From Chara braunii (taxonomy: Eukaryota > Streptophyta > Charophyceae > Charales > Characeae): DNA of 36,853 nt. Numbering within the stretch: the first letter of the stretch is position 1; every line of letters starts with the position of its first letter. The stretch lies in contig BFEA01000534.1 in NCBI GenBank assembly GCA_003427395.1, positions 764,008-800,860 of the forward strand, written 5' to 3'. The position numbers and the translations under genes are program-made. This document shows, piece after piece, positions 1-9,623 of the stretch. Below the pieces are notes generated by a model. That model had not been told where the DNA came from. It worked only from the letters and a program-made list of their open reading frames with translations, and made no database searches.

Positions 1-60
<60 letters not shown>
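1..60. repeat. (AC)30 microsatellite at window edge
   Basis: Perfect dinucleotide run that forms the first 60 bases of the window. It directly abuts the open reading frame beginning at 63, so the upstream part of that frame is either lost in the repeat or lies outside the window. Confidence 0.98.
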
Positions 61-62
<2 letters not shown>

Positions 63-426
63 GGATCCAAATTTCGTGCGTACATCCTCCATCATCCAGG
101 TCATTTCAGGGCGATTGCTATTGCGGATAATTCATGGACTCTATGGGACAATGACGGTAAGATGCAGACGGTGGGAAACATTAACTCTATCACCAAGCGG
201 CAGAACATCACCAGGTGTGGCTCGTCCATCAAGAACAGTATGTCGTTGTGCACCTGCAAGCTCTACAGCCTCTGGAGAGCAATCCGGCTGAACCACTTCC
301 TTCCCCTGTGCATGGCCAGGCAGAGAAAAACGGATTCTACCACGGACAGTGAAGGGTCTTGTCCAGAGGACAATGGCTGTGCCATCCCATTCTGCCGTCA
401 CATAACCACAGTAGAGAATTGCAAGG
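63..426 (+). CDS. Partial coding exon with protease-like His box (relic or internal exon)
   Basis: An open frame runs from base 63 to a stop at 480-482. The part that looks coding ends near 426 at a possible donor (AAG|GTACAA), after which the base composition turns AT-rich. Near its start the protein reads HHPGHFRAIAI, then W-T-L-W-D-N. Seen: a His followed by an aromatic-alanine-hydrophobic strand and a W..WDN block. Known: the catalytic-His strand of papain-like deubiquitinases (USP, herpes-tegument and related types) has this layout (GHY/F-x-A, then W-x-x-x-D-D/N). Inference: a fragment of a cysteine-protease-like domain. No Cys box is visible because the 5' side is cut off. The C-terminal 28 codons (330-413) are repeated at 879-962. 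The sequence after 426 is probably intron. The family call is weak; that the stretch is coding is moderately likely. Confidence 0.4.
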
Positions 427-828
427 TACAACAATTGATACATAGATTTTTAATTAATTTCCGTTTTTATTTTATGATATGAATTATTTATTCTATTCAA
501 AAATAACGGATAATCATTTTTTTCTTTATTCCTAATATTCCTATCAACCAAGCTTTTTCTGTATCCCAATTCAAAAAAAATTCATTAATGAATCATTGAA
601 CTCTTTTTTTTTATTATTAGCATTCAATTTTATTTTATTGCATTATAATTAGAAACAATGCCTCAATAGAGTCAATACTAGTTATTCTAGTATTGAGGCA
701 TTGTTTCTGTAGAATCTGTACTATTAGGTGCAATGTACTAACTTTTGTTCTAATTTGTAGATTGATATTATTTGATTGAATTAATTATTAGTGAAAATTC
801 AATGAATTAATAGATAGAAAATTGTCAG
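427..828. other. AT-rich island, probably intron or inserted element
   Basis: About 400 bases of strongly AT-rich sequence between two copies of a coding-like module. It contains a perfect 18-bp inverted repeat at 651-668/691-708. It ends in a possible splice acceptor (TTGTCAG) just before the second module copy. No gene seen in it. Confidence 0.6.
651..708. repeat. Perfect 18-bp inverted repeat (hairpin)
   Basis: AGAAACAATGCCTCAATA at 651-668 is exactly complementary to 691-708. The 22-base spacer contains a second overlapping inverted pair (CAATACTAG at 673-681 with CTAGTATTG at 687-695), so two alternative hairpins share the right arm. It may be a small fold-back transposon or an extruding palindrome. 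Confidence 0.85.
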
Positions 829-848
829 TTCGGTTAGCATGCACACAC

Positions 849-1004
849 CCTGTGCATGGCCAGCCCTGTGTAGATGAAACGGATTCTACCACTGACAGTG
901 AAGGGTCCTCTCCAGAGGACAATGGCCGTGCCATCCCATTCTGTCGTCACACAACTACAGTTCGGTTAGCATGCACACGCCATAGTCTCTGCCCCGAACA
1001 CTAA
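849..1004 (+). CDS. Second copy of 28-codon coding-like module (exon relic)
   Basis: The segment 879-962 repeats 330-413. Both encode T-D-S-T-T-D-S-E-G-S-x-P-E-D-N-G-x-A-I-P-F-C-R-H-x-T-T-V in the matching frame. The two copies differ at 8 bases, five of them synonymous third-position changes and three amino-acid changes (C/S, C/R, I/T). That pattern points to selection on protein before or after duplication. The upstream CCTGTGCATGGCCAG (305-319 and 849-863) is shared too, separated from the module by an indel. The motif GTTCGGTTAGCATGCACAC occurs on both sides of this copy (829 and 960 regions). The acidic Ser/Asp-rich stretch resembles a flexible linker. No family recognised. Confidence 0.4.
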   Translation, partial: PVHGQPCVDETDSTTDSEGSSPEDNGRAIPFCRHTTTVRLACTRHSLCPEH

Positions 1005-1051
1005 AAAGGGATGGTCACTGCCAGCCTCTGCCGCGAGTCCGATTCACGCTC

Positions 1052-1075
1052 AAAGAAAAGAAAAGAAAAGAAAGA
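1052..1075 (+). repeat. (AAAAG)n microsatellite
   Basis: Short pentanucleotide run (AAAGAAAAGAAAAGAAAAGAAAG). Confidence 0.9.
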
Positions 1076-1321
1076 GTGAGTGCCATACGTAATCGCCCGT
1101 CAGAACAAGATGATGGCGATTGCAGTTGCTCACTGATCTATTGTCTACTTACTTTCACAAGCTCTCTCTGGCCAGTGACCTCTACCATCATGTATGTTCC
1201 TGTAATGTACAGTGACATGAACTTGGCCAGGACCAGCATTGAAAACACGCTGACCTTGATCTCCACTCTTCGGATTCTGCATTGTGATCCTTCTCTTGTA
1301 CTCAACCTTCCCAACCCCTAA

Positions 1322-2041
1322 TTGTGGCCTGGACATGCCAGCTGCGAACTTCAGCCTTCTTTCCTGCTGACATATCAGCAACATACCATGCGTCGTCAAT
1401 GTTTCCAGAAAGCTGTCATAGAAAGTATGTGTCTCTGTTGCATGGACTATCCCCAATGCCATCATCAGTTACATCCTCTCCTAGAATGTCCTGTATGCAC
1501 TGTTGGGCACTTGCCAGAAGAACGACAGATGCAGCAGCCTGAGGAGGGTAATAGACTACCATATGAACCATCTACAGAGCGCTGTACTGAAAGGTTATCA
1601 CCACCAGGAGGATCTGTTGCAGACCAAATCCTGCAGCAGCTAAGCACCCTTGCTTTGGATCAATCCCCGTCGTCTCTGCGATGACCCGCCTGAGATCCGG
1701 CTAGGATGTGGTTCACATGCCTTGTGCCGTGAGGATTATGAAGGGATAGCCCATCCGGGTTTTGTTTTCATATGTATGATGACAGTCAGTACTGCACTCA
1801 TGTACGGCACCCTGACATGCCGTGTCCAATTTGTAGACGCGGAGTGAAACGGCAATGTCTTTATAATTGCGGTCGGTGTGCCTCTGTGTTCCTAGCATGT
1901 AGGAGCCACGTAGCCTATGACATCCGTCTATGCCGTGCCGTTCGATGCAGCAGCTGTGATCGCGGGAATTGGATGCGGTGCTTCCACAGTCCACACCCGA
2001 ACCGGTCCCGTCCGGTCTGGAGGGGGGGCTGCTTACCATAG
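1322..2041 (+). pseudogene. Cys/His-rich RING-like gene relic (frame-disrupted or intron-split)
   Basis: Three consecutive + strand frames carry zinc-ligand clusters. Frame 1 (1322-1684) contains CLCCMDYPQCHHQLHPLLECPVC. Frame 2 (about 1650-1760) contains LGCGSHALCRED. Frame 3 (1742-2041) contains HPDMPCPICRR and then many CxxC and CxxxC pairs (QCLYNCGRCASVF, RCSSCDRGNW). The order Cys-Gly-(Ser)-His-x-x-Cys followed by His and CPxCR is that of a C3HC4 RING finger, so this may be a RING E3-like domain with an extra Cys-rich tail. It is broken by a stop (1739-1741) and a frame change, so it is a relic or has an unseen short intron. The sequence at 1615-1668 recurs at 14155-14205, so the whole may be carried by a dispersed repeat. 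No specific family assigned. Confidence 0.35.
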
Positions 2042-2770
2042 GCAATGGCTGCTCTTCAACTCAAAATCTTATGCAACCCAAACACTGACTGACCTCATGT
2101 GCCATTCTCGAGTAGTCTGCTCCGGCGATGGGTATTTAGAATCCTGTGAGGTTCGTCACTTCTCTGTCCTGTCCTTTGCACTCCATTTCCTCTCCTACCC
2201 CTTCCCCCTCTCCAGTCCCTCACTCCGTATGGAACTCTGCTTCCTACCCCTTTCCCTTTACCATCCCCTTATGCTCTACTAGCATATAACATACGAATGA
2301 ACACCATTAAGAGAACAGACAAAGTATAAGCTGAAGATCTGAAGTGAAATGAACAGGAGTATACCTTCCTCTTTACTCTGCCTCCTTTCATAAGGTGCAA
2401 GTGGGCCGTTAAGGCACATGGGGATGTGGGCAGCTGCCGCTCAACCACAATCAACGTGGGCAGCCCTCGTACGTGCGAGGCATAGTAAGAGGGTAGCTGC
2501 GAGAACAAATGGAAGGGTACCCCAAGAAAAACCAAAAAACTGTGTAGTTGTGCTGTCATGATCTGTAAGAGGACAAAAGCTGCTGTGATTCTGAATCTAC
2601 TCATCTGGGTGGAATTGGGGCTGTTGTGGGGGAAATTTAAAACAAACACAACAAAAGCCAGAGTCAAGAAAGTCAAGAAAGGGATATAACGGATGTATTC
2701 TGCTCCCTGTGTTGCTTGCTATAGAAATTTCATTGTTGGAATGGCTCATCTCAAGTGTGCTTCACTGTCT
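1615..2770. repeat. Dispersed repeat, longest copy
   Basis: Three separated blocks of this stretch recur elsewhere in the same order. The block 1615-1668 (AAATCCTGCAGCAGCTA...) matches 14155-14205. The block 2461-2510 (CGTACGTG..AGG..AGTAAGAGGG) matches 14212-14260. The block 2690-2770 (GGAATGGCTCATCTC) matches 14315-14395. A fourth block, 2284-2370 (ACATACGAATGA, GAGAACAGA.AAAGTATAAGCTG), matches 12980-13062. The copies are clearly diverged. The 14 kb copy is much shorter, as if internally deleted. Whether it is a DNA transposon or a retroelement cannot be told from the sequence. Confidence 0.55.
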
Positions 2771-2850
2771 ACAGCTGCATGTATTTTGGATCTACTCATC
2801 TGGGTGGCATAGGGACTGTTGTGGTGGAAATCCACAACACACAATGCCAC
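2586..2850 (+). repeat. Local imperfect duplication (about 200-bp spacing)
   Basis: TCTACTCATCTGGGTGG followed by a GG.CTGTTGTGG.GGAAAT block occurs at about 2595-2640 and again at about 2789-2835. This is a diverged local duplication. Confidence 0.6.
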
Positions 2851-2985
2851 ACAGGCAATTTTCTCACACCTTGCTCCAGTCCAGCACGTGACCCTCGTCC
2901 ACACGGGGGCTTCACCCCACAGGTCACCACCGGGACGAGCCTTGGACATTTCTTTTCTGTGGTTAAGTTGCTGGCTGTTTTCTAA

Positions 2986-3198
2986 ATGTTCGTCCCTGTC
3001 TGCACCCAGTTAAATTCATCCGTGATGAAAAAACTGTTGGAGGCTCATGTAGCTGAGAAAACAGACTGGTGGTCCGAGCCTCTTTTTCCTGAGGCGGATT
3101 TTTTGTCGCATGCCAATTACTGCCGAAATGGCACAAACTATTTGCTTTGCGGAACCATGATTTTGCAGCTGGGTGACCAGCAGGTTGGAATGAGATAG
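2986..3198 (+). CDS. Unidentified short open frame, candidate exon
   Basis: The ATG at 2986 opens a 70-codon frame whose composition looks protein-like rather than low-complexity: a helical start (SSVMKKLLEAHVAEK), then DWW, FPEADFL and a Cys/Tyr-rich stretch ending LQLGDQQVGMR. The 13-base string ACAGACTGGTGGT lies inside (about 3060) and again just after the stop (about 3208), hinting at a local duplication. No family recognised. It could equally be a chance frame. Confidence 0.2.
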   Translation: MFVPVCTQLNSSVMKKLLEAHVAEKTDWWSEPLFPEADFLSHANYCRNGTNYLLCGTMILQLGDQQVGMR

Positions 3199-3334
3199 GT
3201 GGGAAACAGACTGGTGGTTTGATGGAGGGTCTAGTTCAGCGCCACCTCTTTTTTTTGTTTGTTTTCTTGTTTGCTCGGGAATTTTTCACTTATTTTCAGA
3301 GTAGTTGTTGCAGCCGCCCATCCTGTGAGCAATA

Positions 3335-3440
3335 TTGGCATGGGGCTGAATCCCATGGACATGAGTTAGATCCCACAGCCTAGGACTGAACCTAGTCTTA
3401 TTAGTCGCATACACTACGAATCAGACCATAAAATTCGAAT
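3335..3440 (-). repeat. tRNA-like (SINE-type) sequence
   Basis: On the minus strand GGTTCAGTCCTA (3381-3392 reversed) matches the pol III B-box consensus GGTTCRANNCC and sits in a short CTAGGTTCAGTCCTAGG stem-loop. No complete cloverleaf is present. It is read as the head of a tRNA-derived SINE, not a tRNA gene. The rest of 3200-3700 is a GA-rich stretch with GAAGAAG and GATGGT triplets (about 3595-3676). Confidence 0.4.
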
Positions 3441-3838
3441 GTAGTGGACATGCTGAGAGCTGTGAAAAGAGACATTGGCCAGATCTGAACCCCCTTGGCT
3501 CATTCGCGGAAGTGCCTGTCCTCCGATGTTTGGTAACTGGGTTGCCTAGGAGCAGTGTATGGTGTACGTCATATAGTTAGCATTCATAAGATACGGAGGA
3601 GGAGGGGCGGGGAAGGAGGAGGCGGCAAAGAGAAGAAGAAGGTGATGGTGATGGTGACAATGATGATGACTATGATGGGCAAGGTGGTAAGCCAATTACT
3701 TTTGTGTCAGTGACCTGTACTGCCCTGCAACGATGCTCTCGCCGGAACTCGACTCATTTGAAATGTAAATGGGAATTTCACATGCCTTGTTCACCATTTC
3801 CAACTTTGTGCGTACTGGCTTTTGGGCAGAAGAGGGAG

Positions 3839-3842
<4 letters not shown>

Positions 3843-3926
<84 letters not shown>

Positions 3927-3927
3927 N

Positions 3928-3979
<52 letters not shown>
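3843..3979 (+). repeat. (AG)n microsatellite with one undetermined base
   Basis: About 137 bases of AG repeat with an N at 3927. The N suggests a closed gap inside the repeat, so its length is unreliable. The long Arg-Glu and Ser-Leu frames across it are not genes. Confidence 0.98.
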
Positions 3980-3981
<2 letters not shown>

Positions 3982-4503
3982 TGCGGCTTACAGACTGTCA
4001 TTAGGGAGGGAGACAGAAATGAGTGAGTGAGATATGCAAAAAACATGCGTTTTCCCAACACTTCCCAAAAAGACCATGCCTCTCCTTCATGGAGCATGGC
4101 CATCTTCCTTCGTGCGTTTTGCTCGTTTGCCTCCAGCTCTTCACGTGTTACGTTTGGTTGCCTCCTTCAGGATATCATTCTGTTGTCTTCAACATTCCCC
4201 CCCCCTTCCAATGATATACCTTTCAAACACCATGCAACATTGCCTTGCCTCCAACCCGCCTATGTCAAAGGATTTCCATCCCGGTGCATGCCTCAGAATT
4301 CTCAATACCTATGTGGTTGCCCGTTCCAGAAGTGACGAACTGGCGTGTCACCCAGGATGCGTTATGCCAAAATTTCGTGACCTGCTGTGTCCCGACTAAG
4401 GGAATCTAGTTTCTACGGAATTGGACTGTGTTTAAAGTTTAAACTGGTACTGTCTTTGGCTGCAGCCATTACTTTGCCAAAATGTACCGGACCCGTAACC
4501 TGG

Positions 4504-4706
4504 TGTGGTTATGATGCTTGTTTTTTTGAGGCCAAGGCTGCCAGTTGGAATCCATGTGTGGTCATGCAGAGGGATCTGTCCTTACCTTGGTAACCTGCCT
4601 GGAGATCGTACCAGGAGTGGGTGGCCATTGGAGGAGATCCCCCCTTGTGGTTGAGGGTCATGTGCTGGATCAAGAGCATCTGTGTAAGAGAATCCCGTCT
4701 GTGGTG

Positions 4707-4742
<36 letters not shown>

Positions 4743-4900
4743 GGGCACTGCAGCCATGCAGGGGTGAGGCGGATATCACGACTGGTATGGTTCCACTTTT
4801 GAACACCGTGTCATGCCTGCAGTGGTTACGATGCTTGGCTCTTGGGGCCAAGGTTGCGGGTTCAAATCGGTGCGCTGTCATGCGAAGGATCTGAGGCTGT
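4504..4900 (+). repeat. Two tRNA-like repeats flanking a (GT)n run
   Basis: The stretch 4504-4577 and the stretch 4822-4893 are diverged copies: GTGGTTAtGATGCTTG, then GGCCAAGG, then GTCATGC and GGATCTG. The second copy has an A-box-like GTGGTTACGATGC and a good B box, GGTTCAAATC (4859-4868). Between them CTTGGC/GCCAAG can form an anticodon-like arm around a 7-base loop. The T stem does not pair, so this is a tRNA-derived SINE head, not a functional tRNA. A (GT)16 run lies between the copies at 4709-4740. Confidence 0.5.
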
Positions 4901-5970
4901 GGAAGTACTGATAAGGGGGCATATGGAAAATAAAAACTATCCAAAACACCTGAAAATACCGGGCACGTCCAGAATGGGAAAATGATGGAGGGCCTGCTGT
5001 TGTATAGCTGCTAGAGGCTTTGCTCGCCTTGTGCCGCTATAGGAATGAAGACAAAAATTAAAAATATGAACTACTGTACCACCAATTTCCTTTCCACGTC
5101 TTGTCCTGCGGAGCAAAAGGTCCGGAAGAACCGATTGTACTACAGCTGGTAAACAGCACTGCTTTAATTCCTCGACCAGATAGCCTGCACTGCTTCTGAC
5201 CATAGTGCCAAGATGGGCCTTTAAGCCCTGCTAGGGAAGGCCTTACTGCCAGAAAATGGCCCTGGACTAGTTTCATGTAGGGCCAGGAACTGGGACACAC
5301 TGCCCAGGAGGGTTGGCATGAGAGTGGGCACCTGACCTGCCTAGAAAGTAACCTTAAGCTTCTGAAAATTGTCCGCCGAAGCATAGAAGCGGAACCCCGT
5401 CTAGTTAAAGTGAAAGCACAGAAGTGAAACCCATTTAATTAGGAAAGTTGTGCTGTGCTGTTTACGGGGGGGTTGTGGTCTTCCTAAGACGATTGCCTGA
5501 CTTCTGTAATTGTTGCTGCAGATAGGAATGAGGATGTCTTGTGAGACCGAATAGAAACCCCCTTGGCGCAAAATTGCAAATACAAGTCCCTCTAACCTAC
5601 CAAATTCTACAATAGCCCCTGGTTAGAAATCCCTTGGAAGGTGTAGCTCAATTGACAGTACGGTAGTTGCGGCCAGACGGTAAAATGAGGTGGTGTGTGA
5701 CGGCATTCTGCGGCCTTAGGTTATCAGCATGGTGTTTCCCCTTTCAAGTCTTGCTAGGTTGGAAGAGTAACCATGACGCAAAACAAGTAGTTTTGTGAAG
5801 GACTGTTGGGGACTGGTCAGAAAATCACTCGCGCATAGTCTGTTTGTTGGCTCTTGCCTCCCCTGTTCCTTGCAGCCCTGGCTCCCTTTGGCTCTGACAT
5901 GGTTCGTATCTTTTTCTGTTGTGCACGTGTGCTTTGTTCTTTCCCTTCTGCTATGTATACGTCACGAAAG
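4901..5970. other. ALB3: Non-coding stretch upstream of first recognised ALB3 exon
   Basis: About 1.07 kb with no recognisable gene, repeat or exon. By position it should be the intron preceding the exon at 5971. I looked here and further left for the earlier conserved ALB3 exons (the first membrane segment and the RYAGDQE/LYK region) and did not find them. Confidence 0.5.
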
Positions 5971-6044
5971 GCTGCTTACCGACACTCGCGACTTTCCCTG
6001 TGTGGATCGGGTTATACCGAGCGTTGACAAACGTTGCTAATGAG
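5971..6044 (+). CDS. ALB3: ALB3 (YidC/Oxa1/Alb3 insertase), internal exon a
   Basis: This 74-base exon encodes (G)CLPTLATFPVWIGLYRALTNV and ends ANE. This is the hallmark CLPTLAT-P-WIGLY-AL-NVA segment of thylakoid ALB3, a transmembrane helix of the YidC/Oxa1/Alb3 fold. ALB3 inserts light-harvesting proteins into the thylakoid membrane with cpSRP and cpFtsY. Boundaries: acceptor ...GAAAG|GC (phase 1, the Gly codon is completed by the preceding exon) and a good donor GAG|GTATGT at 6045 (phase 0). The open frame extends both ways beyond the exon, but only the exon part matches the family. The following exon in gene order (about 35 codons, the loop after NVANE) was not found anywhere in the window. 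In this window the gene runs from here to 20446 on the + strand. Confidence 0.93.
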
Positions 6045-8665
6045 GTATGTCAGCTGGTCATTTGTGTGTTCTTCGTAAATTTCGTAAAATGCATATCAAG
6101 TCGTCCTCTATTCTTTAGCTGCTCTCCTCACCCCCAGAAAAAATCCTTCCCTCCATCTCTCGTTTTGCCAGCTCTCTTTTCTTCGGCTGCTCCATCCCCT
6201 CACCATGGGATCCCAAAGCTCTCCGGACCAGCAGGCCTGTTTCTCTTACTGAATCGGGTACGATCATCACGGTCATGAGTTGAGACCCTCCTCACACCAC
6301 CTGGTTTGGGGTTGTTTTGAATTCCAGCCAACGCCAAGCTTTTCCTGTTGACTGTATATAGTGCAGACACAACCAGTAGAACCAGTCTGGTCCGTATGCG
6401 TGTGCGCACCAGTCTGGTCCTCATGCGTGTGCGCACAAGTCTGGTGCGTATGCGTGTGCGCATATGTGTTGGCGCATATCATGCTATACTCTCATGTTTA
6501 TCCGATGCATGTTTCCATAACGTCAATTTCGTCAAACATGGCACCCAGCGTTCTTGGAGTGTCTTTTCTTTTCTCAGGGCTTAGTTTTTTTTCAGTTTTG
6601 TTGCATGCTGTGTTCTGTGTAGTGCAATTTTTGGGTTAGAACTAAGTTTCTGGTTGTGAAAGGAAAGGAATCAAAGGATGATCCTTCGGGGGCGGAGAAT
6701 AGGTAGTGATTGTGCTTCAGTGACTCGCAAACCAGTTTGATGATTAACATGACTTTTGTTCCTCGTCAGTCTTGCCCTCAGTTGTCCGGCAAGCGAGGCA
6801 TGCCAGAAGCGAGCTACTGACGTGCTGGCGGTATTTTGCATGGATAATGTTGCTTGGACACCGTTGGCGATAAATTAATAAGGCATGGAAGAGACTATGA
6901 ATGAGTTTGGTTGTCTCTGCTTTTTCTCTAGGGGGTCATGATGGAGCTTGATGCCTTGAGAACGTGTGTTGGTTTTTTGTTTTCTTCCTTTGCTTTTTGG
7001 TATTTTCTTGCTATTCTTATTATGGACTAAGCGGATTACTTATTTGAAATATATTTGGAAGTGTTCAAGATGTTCACAAAGGGTGGGGGTTGTGATAGTC
7101 TCTTTTGTCCAGTGCAACGGGCGCTCGGTGCTGTCACAATAAAATGAAGTTGTTATTTTTGTGTTTTCTGCTCTTACTGTTGTGCTTTTTTTGTAATGGT
7201 GGGATGCATAGGGTCTTCTTACAGAGGGTTTCTTCTTCGTACCCTCACTTGCGGGGCCGACGTCCTTAGCTGCAAGGAATTCAGGCGCTGGCTTGGGATG
7301 GTTATTTCCATTTGTGGTGAGTGTGAACCTCCTTTGTTTGTTCCTTTTCCAGTCCTTTCTCCTTTTTCTTTTTGTCTGGGCTGTTCCTCTAGATTCTTCT
7401 TTCAATTCTTCTTGCATGTGATTTGAGAAGCAAGCCCCATGCGGCTGTGTTCCGCAAGGCTTGCCAATCTGGTATCACAAAAAAAAGTCAGTTTGTTTCC
7501 TATCTTCTTATCAGAAGGGAAGAATGAGTGGTTAAATTCGCTGGATGTTCTCATCCAACTCATCTGTTTTTTTTTTTAGCACTTCTTCTGTCCTTCACAG
7601 TCTTCACTGGTTTGGATTTCCCATTTTCGTTTCTTTATAGTTTGAATTGTCCAGGACGGTGTTGGACTTGAGAGAGCTCCATGATGAGTTCATTCAACTT
7701 CATTGCCTTCTCTGCTTCTTTATGTCGTTCGTCCGCTTCTCGTGTTGCCTTCGTTCCCAAGGGGGGCTGTTACCTCATGCTCATCTTTTGCAGTCTTGCG
7801 TTACACAAACGCACGGAGGCTAGTGTTGGGTGGGGATGGCTCTCTTTCGTTTTCTTGTCTGTTCTTTTCTCTCCCTGTTTCTCGCGTCTTGCTGTCAAAC
7901 TCTTGCTAGCCGGCAAAAAGCAACGAGACTTATGCTTCCCAGAGCATAGATGGGGCGTGTGTTTTTTGTGCCTGTCAAATAAAAATAACATAAAATTGCA
8001 CCTAGACTTAGTGAAGGAAGAAAAATGCACCTAGTGAAGACGAGAATGTTGCTTATTGTTCACTAAATGGAAGAATGTGCCCTCACTGAGGCCTCCGTTA
8101 ACCGCCTCTCCTTTGCAGCATGGATAACAAGATTTATAATACAGAATGTGGTGTGGTATGCTGGTGGATCATGCAAAATGCGGGCAGCTGGTCTTGGATC
8201 TTGTGCAGAAAATGCACACTACGGTCACTACCTCACTACCTTCACCACTGGACGCCACACGGAGTGGATTTTCACCAGTGTATACTAACCTGCTGCCACA
8301 TGATCATGCCTTGCAGCTGATTCCGCAGGATGTGTGAATAACACAACCGCACATGACAGTCTGGGGGCCTTGTTTTGGGCAGTAGGTTACTTCAAATGGT
8401 TCTGACTTGCAGTCAGTGTCAGACGTAGAACGGCATCTGCAGTTTGTGGTCTCTAACACCTATCCCTATGCTGCGTACTGGACTCTGCACCATCAGGCTG
8501 TAGGCATCCATCCCTATAGGCAGTAATGCTCGGCCAGAAAATTGCCGACTCGTACCTATGGGCAGTAGTGCTGGCCCAGAAATTGGCCCTTACTCTCTAC
8601 AGGGATGAGGTCTAGTTCTTCGATCAACTCCGAAAGTTCAATCTTCGCACAGCACAAGAATATGC
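6045..8665 (+). other. ALB3: ALB3 intron, first part
   Basis: Intronic sequence after the donor at 6045. It holds a 27-bp minisatellite (6381-6461), a short 46-bp-period duplication (about 8511-8590, CCTAT.GGCAGTA.TGCT..GCC) and several T-rich or CT-rich stretches, but nothing recognisable as an exon. The exon of ALB3 that encodes the loop between NVANE and DGAPPLGW should lie in this intron or just after it, and is not seen. Confidence 0.6.
6381..6461 (+). repeat. 27-bp minisatellite, three copies
   Basis: Units 6381-6407, 6408-6434 and 6435-6461 follow the pattern AC(C/A)AGTCTGGT then TATGCGTGTGCGC, with two or three changes between units. It is intronic to ALB3. Confidence 0.95.
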
Positions 8666-8818
8666 ATTTTTACCTAGGCTGGGCCGCCGCCCGGCCAGGC
8701 GTGCCCGGCCGGTTGGGCCCGGGGGGGTCCGCCCGGCGAAACCGGGCGAGGCTAAAACACAGCAAGGATTTTTTTTTTTTTTTTTTTGAAGACGGGGTTG
8801 TGCTGCACTATCCTAGAG

Positions 8819-8856
8819 CTGTCTCTTATACACATCTAGATGTGTATAAGAGACAG
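8819..8856. other. Nextera mate-pair junction adapter (assembly artefact)
   Basis: A perfect palindromic 38-mer beginning CTGTCTCTTATACACATCT and ending AGATGTGTATAAGAGACAG. This is the Nextera transposon-end junction sequence made by mate-pair circularisation, not genomic DNA. Confidence 0.97.
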
Positions 8857-8889
8857 GAGATTGGAAGTCACAGACCGTGCAGGTGTGTA

Positions 8890-9578
8890 TGTGGAAGAAG
8901 AAGAAAAAGAGGAGGAGGAGGAGGAGGCATGGATCTGTCTCTTATACACATCTAGATGTGTATAAGAGACAGGTCACAGACCGTGCAGGTGTGTATGTGG
9001 AAGAAGAAGAAATAGAGGAGGATGAGGAGGAGGAGAAGAAGAAGAAGAAGAAGGGTGGAGTATGGCAGGAAGAAAGATTGGGCGAGACGAAGTTGGAGGA
9101 AATGGCCGCCACGGGGGAAGGTCCAAATCGCGGCCCCACGTGGCACAAGACAAAAAAAAAAAGAAAAAAAAAGAAAAAAAAAGAAAAAAAAAGAAAAAAA
9201 AGAAGGAAATGGTGTGAGGGATGGCGGGCAGGGGGGGGAGGGGGCGAGAAGAAGAAGAAGAAGAACTGGCGAAGGGGAACGAGAAGAAGAAGAAGAAGAA
9301 GAAGAAGCGAAGGAGGAGGAGGAGGAGGAGGAGGAGGAGGAGAAAAAGAAGAAGAAGAAGAAGAAGTTGAAGAAGAAGAAGGAGCCGAAGAAGAAGGGGG
9401 AGAAGAAGAAGAAGACGGCTGGTGGAGGATGGCGGGAAGTGGGGCTCAAAACGGGGCCAAAGAAGAAGAAGAAGAAGAAGCGAAGTAGAAGAAGCGAAAT
9501 AGGAGGAGGAGGAAAGGAGGAGGAGGAAGAAGAAGAAGAAGAAGAAGAAGAAGAAGAAGAGGAGGAAAAGAGGAAGAA

Positions 9579-9619
<41 letters not shown>
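8890..9619 (+). repeat. Polypurine/trinucleotide repeat block and (CT)n
   Basis: GAA/GGA trinucleotide repeats, (A9G) repeats at 9151-9202 and a (CT)n run at 9582-9619 fill the interior of the hAT-like element. The 200-290-codon Glu/Lys-rich and Ser/Phe-rich frames on both strands here result from composition only. Confidence 0.9.
8935..8972. other. Second Nextera mate-pair junction adapter (assembly artefact)
   Basis: Same 38-mer as at 8819. The sequence following each adapter (GTCACAGACCGTGCAGG, 8868 and 8973 onward, about 40 bases) is duplicated, as expected if read-through adapter sequence was used to close a gap. The frames around it, which contain YTHLDVYKRQ, are adapter translations, not proteins. 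Confidence 0.97.

Positions 9620-9623
<4 letters not shown>

Noticed and set aside
3696-4103. Frames of alternating Arg-Glu or Leu-Ser
   Set aside because: Translation of the (AG)n microsatellite.
4822-4893. A genuine tRNA gene
   Set aside because: A and B boxes are recognisable but the T stem does not pair and no acceptor stem forms.
6381-6461. CRISPR-like array
   Set aside because: Units are directly adjacent with no spacers; it is a minisatellite in a eukaryotic intron. No CRISPR array is present in the window.
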